A stretch of DNA of 64,000 nucleotides from Chryseobacterium aquaeductus (GTDB lineage Bacteria > Bacteroidota > Bacteroidia > Flavobacteriales > Weeksellaceae): the NCBI RefSeq assembly GCF_905175375.1, contig NZ_CAJIMS010000001.1:496001-560000 (forward strand), given 5' to 3'. The translations under genes and the position numbers were made by a program. Below, in pieces: positions 1 to 6,850 of this stretch. A model generated the notes under the pieces. The model searched no databases. It saw only the letters and a list, made by a program, of their open reading frames with translations, and was not told the origin of the DNA. The stretch's first letter is position 1. Every line of letters begins with the position of its first letter.

Positions 1-650
1 TATTTTTTCGCTTTTGGCGGGTTTGCTTTTCTGGCTTCTTCGAAAAGTCCAGGTTCAATATGACAATATCCTCCTGGGTTTGCGTTCAGATAATCCTGAT
101 GATAATCTTCTGCTCTGTAGAAATTCTTTAAAGTTTCAACTTCTACAACGATCGGCTTAGAATAATTTTTAGCTAATTTTTCCACTTCTGCTTTTACAAC
201 GGCTTCGGTATTTTTATCTGTAAAATAAATTCCGCTGCGGTAATTGTCTCCCACATCATTTCCCTGTCTGTTTAATGTAGTAGGATCAATTGATTTAAAA
301 TAAAGTTCAATCAACAGTTTCAAATCTACCTCATCGGCATCGTATTTCACTTTCACCGCTTCCGTGAAACCTGTCGTATGACTCACCACTTCTTCGTAAG
401 TCGGATTTTTAGTTTTCCCATTCGCATATCCCACTTCAGTTCCTACAACGCCTCTTACCTGCTGAAATAAATGTTCGGTTCCCCAAAAACATCCGCCGGC
501 AAAATAAACTTCTTTCACATTTCCTGCTTCCATAATTTTTTGATTTTCTTCTTTAGTTTCTGTTGGTTTTACTTTTTTAGAATCTCCGCAGCTTGCTGCA
601 AATACGGCGATTCCAAGAAACATTCCGAGTAATATGAATATGTTTTTCAT
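1..650 (-). CDS. msrA: Peptide-methionine (S)-S-oxide reductase MsrA, lipoprotein form (3' edge cut)
   Basis: Repairs oxidised methionine by reducing methionine-S-sulfoxide. Translating the minus strand from the ATG at 650 gives 216 residues with the MsrA active-site motif GCFWG (Cys at about residue 54), then the family stretches TGFTEAVKV, RQGNDVGDNYRSGIY and EDYHQDYL. The N-terminus is a signal peptide ending in FAASC (lipid Cys about residue 21), so the enzyme is probably anchored in the envelope. The C-terminus ends in PPKAKK followed by the bases TA at the window edge, so only the last base of the stop codon seems to be missing. No fused MsrB domain is present. Function is clear from the motifs; membrane anchoring is inferred from the lipobox. 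Confidence 0.93.
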   Translation of the reverse strand, partial: MKNIFILLGMFLGIAVFAASCGDSKKVKPTETKEENQKIMEAGNVKEVYFAGGCFWGTEHLFQQVRGVVGTEVGYANGKTKNPTYEEVVSHTTGFTEAVKVKYDADEVDLKLLIELYFKSIDPTTLNRQGNDVGDNYRSGIYFTDKNTEAVVKAEVEKLAKNYSKPIVVEVETLKNFYRAEDYHQDYLNANPGGYCHIEPGLFEEARKANPPKAKK

Positions 651-852
651 TTTTTGTTTGTTATGTTTAATCATTTTTCTTGATGTAATTTTAAAAACAC
701 TTTTATTAGATGCAAATTTCACGCTAAAATTAAATTAGATCTTGATTAATTTTAAATGATCAATTGCTTTAACTTTATATACGAAAAATCTTTGAAAAAG
801 GTTTGTTTTAAATGGTTTATGATTAGCCCATTCTAATCATAATATCTAATCT

Positions 853-1107
853 TGACGCAAAGAAAGACTAAGATTTTTTGACATAAACATTCTTTAATTA
901 GGATAAACAAAGGCGTTTCACTTATTAAAGAAATACAAGGTTCTGATGATTTATAATATTTTCATAAATGAATAGTTTTAAAAAACCTTTTCTTAATTAT
1001 CAGAAATTTGTAATAATAACACTTTGCGAGCTTTTATAAGTGAAACGCCTTTGTGTAACTTAAAAGCAGTTAGTATTTGATAAATCTTTGTGTGCTTTGC
1101 GTTAAAA
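853..1107. repeat. Nested inverted-repeat element between msrA and alaS
   Basis: The 695-bp gap between msrA and alaS holds no convincing gene. It contains a 24-nt inverted repeat, left arm 907-930 and right arm 1031-1054, matching at 23 of 24 positions (core acaaaggcgtttcactta), with about 100 bp between the arms. Outside these lies a second, weaker pair: the left side near 854-880 reads gacgcaaag...taagattt, and the right side at 1082-1107 is approximately its reverse complement. The layout resembles a small palindromic or MITE-like element. A sequence similar to the right end recurs at 12474-12499. Confidence 0.5.
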
Positions 1108-1286
1108 TAAACACCACGCCAATATTAGCAGCTTCTTTAAATCAATTTTAAGTGATTTTTAATTTTCCTTAATAAATTAATTTTCTTAATGGTAAGATTT
1201 AAGAACAATTAAAAAAAATCTTTCAAATACACTCGATAATTTTCATTTATTCACAGCAACTCTATTTCACAATCACTTAAAAATAT

Positions 1287-1294
1287 TAAATTTG
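1287..1294 (+). promoter_or_regulatory. Putative alaS promoter -7 box
   Basis: TAAATTTG matches the Bacteroidota -7 consensus TAnnTTTG and lies 52 bp before the alaS start. No good TTG -33 box is visible at the expected distance. The stretch between it and the ATG carries short repeats of the type aaaagccaaaagc. Confidence 0.45.
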
Positions 1295-1345
1295 CCAATC
1301 ATAAAAAAGCTAAAAGCCAAAAGCAATTAGCCAAAAGCAACAACT

Positions 1346-3949
1346 ATGACTTCACAGGAAATACGCCAACAGTTTTTAGACTATTTTAAAAGTAAAAACC
1401 ACCTTATCGTTCCTTCAGCGCCTATCGTGCTGAAAGATGATCCTACGCTGATGTTTTCCAATTCCGGAATGACGCAGTTCAAAGATTTTTTCTTAGGATA
1501 TAAAACTCCGACTGCCCCGAGAATTGCCGATACGCAAAAGTGTCTGAGAGTTTCCGGAAAGCACAATGATTTAGATGATGTGGGTCGTGATACGTATCAC
1601 CACACGATGTTTGAAATGTTGGGGAACTGGTCTTTCGGTGATTATTTCAAAAAAGAAGCCATCTCGTGGGCTTGGGAATTGCTGACAGAAGTGTACGGAA
1701 TTCCTAAAGAAAATTTGTACGTAACCATTTTTGAAGGCGACGAAAAAGAAAATTTGGAAAGAGATACTGAAGCTTATGATTTGTGGAAACAGTTTGTTTC
1801 TGAAGACAGAATCATCAACGGAAACAAAAAAGATAATTTTTGGGAAATGGGCGCAAGCGGACCTTGCGGACCATGTTCAGAAATCCATGTAGATTTAAGA
1901 ACTCCTGAGGAAAAAGCTAAGATTTCCGGTTTGGAATTGGTGAACAATGATCATCCTCAGGTTGTAGAAATCTGGAATCTCGTCTTCATGCAGTTCAACA
2001 GAAAAGCGGATGGTTCTTTGGAAAATCTTCCTGCAAGACACATCGACACTGGAATGGGCTTCGAACGTCTTTGTATGGCTTTGCAACAAAAAGAATCCAA
2101 TTATGATACTGATGTTTTCACCCCTTTAATTGCTAAAGTGGAAGAACTTTCAGGTAAAAAATATACAGGAATTTTAACAGACGAAAAAGATATCGCAATT
2201 CGTGTTGTGGTAGATCACATCAGAGCAGTTTCGTTTGCGATTGCTGACGGGCAGCTTCCTTCCAACGGAGGTGCCGGTTACGTGATCAGAAGAATCTTGA
2301 GAAGAGGAATTTCTTACGCTTATCGATTTTTAGACAGAAAAGAACCTTTCCTTTTTGAATTGGTATCAGTTCTTCAAAAACAAATGGGGAAATTCTTCCC
2401 TGAATTGGAAAAGCAAGGAAAATTGGTTACTGAAGTCATTAAAAGTGAAGAAGAATCTTTCTTAAAAACGATTGAAAACGGTTTATTAAGAGTTGAAAAA
2501 TTAATTCAGCAGACGATTGCTGAAGGTTCTAAAGTTTTACCAAGCGTAGAAGTTTTTGAATTATATGACACATATGGTTTCCCTGATGATTTAACGAGAA
2601 TTATTGCAGAAGAAAAAGGTTTAACCATTGATGAAGCTGGTTTTGAAGCTGAAATGGCAAAACAAAAGCAACGTTCAAAAAAAGATTCAGCTTCTAAAGT
2701 GTACGACTGGGTTGTTTTGGAAGAAAAACCTGAAAATTTTGTAGGTTACGATCAAATCGAAGCAGAAACTTACATTACAAGATACAGAAAAGTAGAAAAT
2801 AAAGACGGCGAATTTTATCAGATCGTGCTGAGCAACTCCCCTTTCTATCCTGAAGGTGGTGGACAAATCGGGGATAAAGGTGTTTTGGAAAATGCAGTTG
2901 AAAGCTTTGAAGTTTTAGAAACCAAAAAAGAAAACGGATTGATTATTTCCTTAATCAACGGACTTCCGAAAGATGCAGGAGCTGTTTTCTATGCTAAAGT
3001 GAATGCAACCGAAAGAAAAAATTCTCAAGCAAACCATTCTGTAACGCATTTGTTGCACGAGGCTTTGAGAGAAGTTTTAGGAACTCATGTTGAACAAAAA
3101 GGTTCATTCGTCGGTCCGGATTATCTGCGTTTTGACTTTTCCCATTTCAGTAAAATGACGGAGGAAGAATTGGCTTTAATTGAAGAAAAAGTCAATGCAA
3201 AAATCAAAGAAAATATCGCTTTGCAAGAGTTTAGAAATATTCCGATTCAGGAGGCGATCGACAAAGGTGCAATGGCATTGTTTGGTGAAAAATATGGCGA
3301 CAGCGTAAGAATGATCCAATTTGGAACTTCAAAAGAATTGTGTGGTGGAACTCACGTACAACATACCAGCGAAATCGGTCATTTTAAAATCAATTCTGAA
3401 AGTTCTGCAGCTGCAGGAATCAGAAGGATTGAAGCAATTTCCGGAGACAAATCTGAAGAATATTTTAGAAGTTTAGAAAAACAGGTGATTGAACTTTCTC
3501 AATTGTTGAAATCTAAAGACATCGTAAAATCGATCGAGAAGCTGATCGAAGAAAATTCAGCATTAAAATCTGAAGTTGAATCTCTGAAAAAAGAAAAAGC
3601 AAAAGGCGAAATCGGAGATTGGAAAACGGCTTACGAACATAAAGGCGACAAACAGCTTTTGGTTAAGAAAACTTCTCTGGACGCAGGTTCGGTAAAAGAT
3701 ATTGTATTCCAACTGAAGAAAGAAATGCCGACTTCTGTGACGGTTGTTTTATCCGATTACGACGGAAAACCAATGATTACTGTTGGAATTTCCGATGATC
3801 TGGCTGCAAGTTATCAGGCAGGAACTATTGTGAAAGATTTAGCAAAAGAAATCCAAGGCGGTGGCGGCGGAAATCCTGGTTTTGCAACGGCAGGAGGTAA
3901 AAATCTTGATGGTTTGGAGAATGCATATCAGAAGGCTTTGAATCTTTAA
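1346..3949 (+). CDS. alaS: Alanine--tRNA ligase
   Basis: Charges tRNA-Ala with alanine in the cytoplasm and edits mischarged Ser or Gly. At 867 residues it has the full bacterial length. The class II catalytic core is at the N-terminus (FSNSGMTQFKDFFLG, HHTMFEMLGNWSFGDYFK, SGPCGPCSEIH). The editing domain has its metal ligands in HSVTH (His564/His568) and CGGTH (Cys666/His670). A coiled segment follows at about 700-740, and the glycine-rich C-Ala tail GGGGGNPGFATAGG is near residue 840. The ATG at 1346 starts directly into the conserved TSQEIRQQFLDYF. It is a single-gene unit, followed by two hairpins. All key residues are intact. Confidence 0.98.
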   Translation: MTSQEIRQQFLDYFKSKNHLIVPSAPIVLKDDPTLMFSNSGMTQFKDFFLGYKTPTAPRIADTQKCLRVSGKHNDLDDVGRDTYHHTMFEMLGNWSFGDYFKKEAISWAWELLTEVYGIPKENLYVTIFEGDEKENLERDTEAYDLWKQFVSEDRIINGNKKDNFWEMGASGPCGPCSEIHVDLRTPEEKAKISGLELVNNDHPQVVEIWNLVFMQFNRKADGSLENLPARHIDTGMGFERLCMALQQKESNYDTDVFTPLIAKVEELSGKKYTGILTDEKDIAIRVVVDHIRAVSFAIADGQLPSNGGAGYVIRRILRRGISYAYRFLDRKEPFLFELVSVLQKQMGKFFPELEKQGKLVTEVIKSEEESFLKTIENGLLRVEKLIQQTIAEGSKVLPSVEVFELYDTYGFPDDLTRIIAEEKGLTIDEAGFEAEMAKQKQRSKKDSASKVYDWVVLEEKPENFVGYDQIEAETYITRYRKVENKDGEFYQIVLSNSPFYPEGGGQIGDKGVLENAVESFEVLETKKENGLIISLINGLPKDAGAVFYAKVNATERKNSQANHSVTHLLHEALREVLGTHVEQKGSFVGPDYLRFDFSHFSKMTEEELALIEEKVNAKIKENIALQEFRNIPIQEAIDKGAMALFGEKYGDSVRMIQFGTSKELCGGTHVQHTSEIGHFKINSESSAAAGIRRIEAISGDKSEEYFRSLEKQVIELSQLLKSKDIVKSIEKLIEENSALKSEVESLKKEKAKGEIGDWKTAYEHKGDKQLLVKKTSLDAGSVKDIVFQLKKEMPTSVTVVLSDYDGKPMITVGISDDLAASYQAGTIVKDLAKEIQGGGGGNPGFATAGGKNLDGLENAYQKALNL

Positions 3950-3969
3950 TTAATTTCTAATAAATATTA

Positions 3970-3986
3970 CCGCTTTGCGGTTTTTT
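3970..3986 (+). terminator. Intrinsic terminator of alaS
   Basis: ccgc-ttt-gcgg followed by TTTTTT, 21 bp after the alaS stop. Confidence 0.75.
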
Positions 3987-3992
3987 ATAATG

Positions 3993-4023
3993 AACAATCC
4001 CTTTCAGTTTGAAAGGGATTGTT
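3993..4023. terminator. Second strong hairpin after alaS
   Basis: A perfect 13-bp stem (aacaatccctttc / gaaagggattgtt) with a 5-nt loop directly after the first terminator. It may act in both directions and insulates alaS from the repeat array. Its tail is only moderately T-rich. Confidence 0.6.
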
Positions 4024-4049
4024 TGTATTTAATGACATCTCAGTCGTCC

Positions 4050-4171
4050 GTCACTTCGAGTAGGGTTTGAAGAAAACCGTATCGAGAAGCCTGCGGATCA
4101 CGAGTCGTCTTTGGTTCACGGGTTCTCGATACATTTTTCTTCGCAAAGCGGAGAAAAACACTCGAACTGAC
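4050..4171 (+). repeat. Palindromic element, copy A1
   Basis: First of a series of roughly 121-bp elements. Each opens with gtcacttcgagtag, has an inner accgtatcgagaag / gttctcgatac pair, and ends with cactcgaactgac, so the two ends are near-perfect inverted repeats and the whole can fold into one long hairpin. This copy is the most divergent of subfamily A (gtcgtctttggttcacggg in the middle; cttcgcaaagcgg in the loop before the right arm). Confidence 0.85.
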
Positions 4172-4212
4172 GAGCGACTGACGAAGCAAAGGCGTTATAG
4201 TAAAGACGAAAC

Positions 4213-4333
4213 GTCACTTCGAGTAGGTTTTTGAAAAAAACCGTATCGAGAAGTTTGCAAATCAAAAGTCGTCTTTTGATCACGGGTTCTCGATACATTT
4301 TTCTCCGCTGCGCTGCGAAACACTCGAACTGAC
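4213..4333 (+). repeat. Palindromic element, copy A2
   Basis: Same end arms as copy A1; the middle carries caaatcaaaagtcgtctttt and the right loop tccgctgcgctgcg. It starts 163 bp after copy A1. The 41-bp spacer between them begins gagcgactgacgaagc, a sequence that recurs in other spacers. Confidence 0.88.
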
Positions 4334-4373
4334 GAGCGACTGACGAAGCCATTATGTATCTCGTAAACAAGTC

Positions 4374-4494
4374 GTCACTTCGAGTAGATTTTAAAAAAAT
4401 CGTATCGAGAAGTTTTCGAATCAAAAGTCGTCTTTTGATCACGGGTTCTCGATACATTTTTCTGCGCTTTGCGAAGAAAAACACTCGAACTGAC
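4374..4494 (+). repeat. Palindromic element, copy A3
   Basis: Subfamily A copy starting 161 bp after A2; its right end runs into gacggagtgactgacgaag. The preceding spacer contains the phrase ccattatgtatctcgtaaac, which recurs before copy B2. Confidence 0.88.
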
Positions 4495-4536
4495 GGAGTG
4501 ACTGACGAAGCTAAGTCGTTATTGTTAAGGCGAGAC

Positions 4537-4657
4537 GTCACTTCGAGTAGGTTTTTGAAAAAATCGTATCGAGAAGTTTGCAAATCAAAAGTCGGCTTTT
4601 GATCACGGGTTCTCGATACATTTTTCTGCGCTGCGCTGCGAAAAACACTCGAACTGA
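4537..4657 (+). repeat. Palindromic element, copy A4
   Basis: Subfamily A copy starting 163 bp after A3. It is the last before the GIY-YIG gene and ends 23 bp from that gene's stop codon. Confidence 0.88.
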
Positions 4658-4680
4658 CGTTGCGTGCGACTGATTACCTA

Positions 4681-4968
4681 TCAAAATTTCTTTTTCGCAA
4701 GATTAGGCAGGTCTTCATACCTTCCTTCAATTAATGCTAATTTTTTTGCCTGAGACCATTTCTTAATCTTTTTCTCAAAAGTTATCGCTTGTTCAATGTC
4801 CATAAACTGACAGAAATAAACTAATTGTAATGGTCGTCTTGAGAAAGTATAAGAACCAAAATGTTTACCGTCCTGATGTTCGTCAAAACGTTTGTAAACA
4901 TTTTCGGTAACACCGGTGTAATAGGTTTTGTCTGCACAGAGTAATATGTAAACAAATGAAGTTTGCAT
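4681..4968 (-). CDS. Small GIY-YIG nuclease-domain protein inside the palindrome array
   Basis: A 95-residue single-domain protein of the GIY-YIG superfamily (UvrC-like N-terminal domain, YhbQ/COG2827-type). The two signature strands are YVYILLC (residues 6-12) and YYTGVT (about 16-21), followed by the conserved Arg in YKRFDEH and a C-terminal helix with a Glu in FEKKIKKWSQAKK. Such domains cut DNA using one metal ion. Nothing else is fused. The gene lies between four subfamily A palindromes on its 3' side and three and a half subfamily B palindromes on its 5' side, with no other gene in between. This is the basis for suspecting that it acts on, or spreads with, the element. That link is inference; the domain call is firm. 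Confidence 0.9.
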   Translation of the reverse strand: MQTSFVYILLCADKTYYTGVTENVYKRFDEHQDGKHFGSYTFSRRPLQLVYFCQFMDIEQAITFEKKIKKWSQAKKLALIEGRYEDLPNLAKKKF

Positions 4969-5004
4969 GATTTATTGTATTAATAAGTTTTGATTCGATG
5001 GATC

Positions 5005-5126
5005 GTCACTTCGAGTAGGTTTTTGAAGAAAACCATATCGAGAAGTTTTTGTTTTAAAGACAAATTTTGCCCTTCGATTCACAGGTTCTCGATACATCCC
5101 GATTTCATCGGGACACTCGAACTGAC
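5005..5126 (+). repeat. Palindromic element, copy B1
   Basis: First subfamily B copy, upstream of the GIY-YIG gene. It has the same outer arms as subfamily A, but the middle reads ttttgttttaaagacaaatt and the inner right hairpin is catcccgatttcatcgggac. Its 37-bp distance to the GIY-YIG start means it may overlap that gene's promoter. Confidence 0.88.
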
Positions 5127-5180
5127 GAGCGACTGACGAAGCTCAACTGACGAAGCCATTATGTATCTCGTAAACAAGTC

Positions 5181-5302
5181 GTCACTTCGAGTAGGTTTTT
5201 GAAGAAAACCATATCGAGAAGTTTTTGTTTTAAAGACAAATTTTGTCCTTCGGTTCACGAGTTCTCGATACATCCCGATTTCATCGGGACACTCGAACTG
5301 AC
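5181..5302 (+). repeat. Palindromic element, copy B2
   Basis: Subfamily B, starting 176 bp after B1. The spacer before it ends in a 32-bp stretch (5149-5180) identical to the spacer between A2 and A3, showing that spacer and element have been copied together. Confidence 0.88.
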
Positions 5303-5335
5303 GAACGATTGACGAGGCTATCGTGTAAACGAGCC

Positions 5336-5458
5336 GTCACTTCGAGTAGGTTTTTGAATAAAAACCGTATCGAGAAGTTTTTGTTTTAAAGACAAATTTT
5401 GTCCTTCGATTCACGAGTTCTCGATACATCCCGATTTCATCGGGACACTCGAACTGAC
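5336..5458 (+). repeat. Palindromic element, copy B3
   Basis: Subfamily B, starting 155 bp after B2; the left arm reads tttttgaataaaaaccgtatc. Followed by a spacer with a short internal duplication of gaacgattgac. Confidence 0.88.
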
Positions 5459-5502
5459 GAACGATTGACGAACGATTGACGAGGCTATCGTGTAAACGAG
5501 CC

Positions 5503-5547
5503 GTCACTTCGAGTAGGTTTTTGAATAAAAACCGTATCGAGAAGTTT
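5503..5547 (+). repeat. Half copy of the palindromic element (left arm only)
   Basis: Only the left arm is present (gtcacttcgagtag to cgagaagttt). It breaks off exactly inside the stop codon of the following minus-strand gene, whose TAA uses two bases of the element. Confidence 0.85.
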
Positions 5548-6238
5548 ACACCGGATCCGTAGGCGGAGTTTCCGGGAGACCGCTTGGAGTGTCGTAGATA
5601 ATGTAGTCGTTGTATTTGGCTTCGTTGGTTTCGTAGAAAATATCCCGACCGATTCCTGTGTATTTTGTAAGGAGTTGATAGAGTTTGTTGAGTGCTTCTA
5701 CACGGCTTTCTGTTGCTACATCACGGTCAGAAATGCCTTTAGCCTGTACATCTATCGCAACATCCAGTGTGTCGCGTTGGGTGATCAGGGTATTGATTTT
5801 GTCTGTCGTAAGACCTTCGTCAGAAAGCTCGGGAAGGTACTTCTTAGCGGTAAGGCTCATGATTTTTGCGACACGTACGAGCTCAGCATCACTTTGCTGA
5901 CTGATCAATGCATTGCCGAACTCCTTGTACTTGGCACTGTACTGTCCGAAAACATTTTCTGCCATATTAAAAATACTGCGCATAGTTTTTTCTAGTGCAT
6001 TTCTGGCGTCGTCTTTTTGTTCGGTGAGATTTGTTTTGATGGCTTCCAGCTGTTCATCGCTGGGGAAGCTGTCTACAGTGTTGAGTGCACTCGTCAGTTC
6101 GGTCTTTTTTGCGGCGTTATAGCCACGGTCTGTAAATTCGGTGATGTCTCTGTCGATTAAAGCGATCAACTCATCTGCCTTTTGTTTGAGTACAGAATCT
6201 GCAAGATTAAAATCACGTGTTACTTGTTCTTTTTTCAT
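5546..6238 (-). CDS. Unknown helical protein, about 230 residues
   Basis: Not recognised as a named family. The 230 residues are polar, almost cysteine-free and predicted by eye to be mostly helical, with long stretches such as ADSVLKQKADELIALIDRDITEF and AKIMSLTAKKYLPEL. There is no signal peptide or membrane segment. The tail is proline-rich (ETPPTDPV) and ends where half a palindromic element begins, so the C-terminus may have been altered by that junction. The ATG at 6238 is followed by a natural MKKEQVTRDF start. A 21-bp tandem array lies about 110 bp upstream. A helical protein of similar size sits next to another 21-bp array at 60328-61056; their sequence similarity is too weak to claim homology. 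Confidence 0.7.
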   Translation of the reverse strand: MKKEQVTRDFNLADSVLKQKADELIALIDRDITEFTDRGYNAAKKTELTSALNTVDSFPSDEQLEAIKTNLTEQKDDARNALEKTMRSIFNMAENVFGQYSAKYKEFGNALISQQSDAELVRVAKIMSLTAKKYLPELSDEGLTTDKINTLITQRDTLDVAIDVQAKGISDRDVATESRVEALNKLYQLLTKYTGIGRDIFYETNEAKYNDYIIYDTPSGLPETPPTDPV

Positions 6239-6350
6239 AATACAACTGTTTTTTGTGTTTAAAAATTTTGATTAAAGTCTATTTTATATTGTCTTTTTAC
6301 TTTTCTTATTTTTCAGAAAAGGCTGTAAAGTGCTGAAATATAATAAATTG

Positions 6351-6560
6351 TACTTGATCGCCTCAACGGACTGGTTGATTGCTTCAACGGAGTACTTGAT
6401 TGCTTCAACGGAACGGTTGATTGCTTTAACGGAGTGGTTGATCGCCTTAACAAAACACTTGAACGTCCTAACGAAACGGTTGATCGCCTCAACTAACTGC
6501 CTGAATACTATTTCTAAGCGGTTGAAGCACGCAACAAACTACCTGAACGATCTATCGTAA
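6351..6560 (+). repeat. Ten-unit 21-bp tandem array
   Basis: Ten consecutive units of exactly 21 bp, consensus about tggttgattgcttcaacgga, most alike in the first half and degenerating to the right. The phase never slips. Because 21 is divisible by three, the plus strand stays open (from GTG 6330) and would encode a heptad repeat like xLIASTE, ending in a stop within the last unit. I cannot tell whether that peptide is made. The array lies upstream of the divergent gene starting at 6238. Confidence 0.85.
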
Positions 6561-6747
6561 TGCTTTACGGATTTTTCGAGATGAGTTGTTGTTTTATGGA
6601 ATTGGGATGTTTGTTGGATCTGGAAGTGACTGAATCTTTCGCACGAACTGCGTAGTTATTTTTATAGATCATCATTTTGTTTTTTGTTGTTCTTGAAACA
6701 AATATATAAATATTTATGAATAGTATGGGATTAGGATTTTATTTTTT

Positions 6748-6788
6748 TAAACATAATAACCTCGCCCTCCGCCAGGTTATTATGTTTA
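6748..6788. repeat. Perfect 15-bp inverted repeat, A/T-flanked, after the RloC-like gene
   Basis: taaacataataacct and its exact reverse complement, separated by 11 nt (cgccctccgcc). It lies 63 bp past the stop of the minus-strand ATPase gene, so it may be its terminator, although in that direction the hairpin is followed by A-rich rather than T-rich sequence. The 60 bp between it and the gene are unusually GC-rich for this window (gcacgggcgagac, tagcggggta). Confidence 0.5.
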
Positions 6789-6850
6789 AAAATTTTGTAT
6801 CTGATGGAAGCACGGGCGAGACTTTAGTACTAGCGGGGTATAACGGGGGT

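Noticed and set aside
4116..4583. Open frames within the palindrome array (both strands, also 4354-4602 and 5079-5273)
   Set aside because: They arise from repeated sequence and encode the same repetitive text without any domain; nothing supports translation.
4050..5547. CRISPR array
   Set aside because: Spacing is regular, but the repeats are about 121 bp and self-complementary, and the spacers are related to one another, one of them duplicated. No cas gene is present.
6330..6560. 76-residue plus-strand protein with heptad xLIASTE
   Set aside because: The frame is open only because the repeat unit is 21 bp; GTG start and no conserved part outside the repeat. Kept as a repeat feature.
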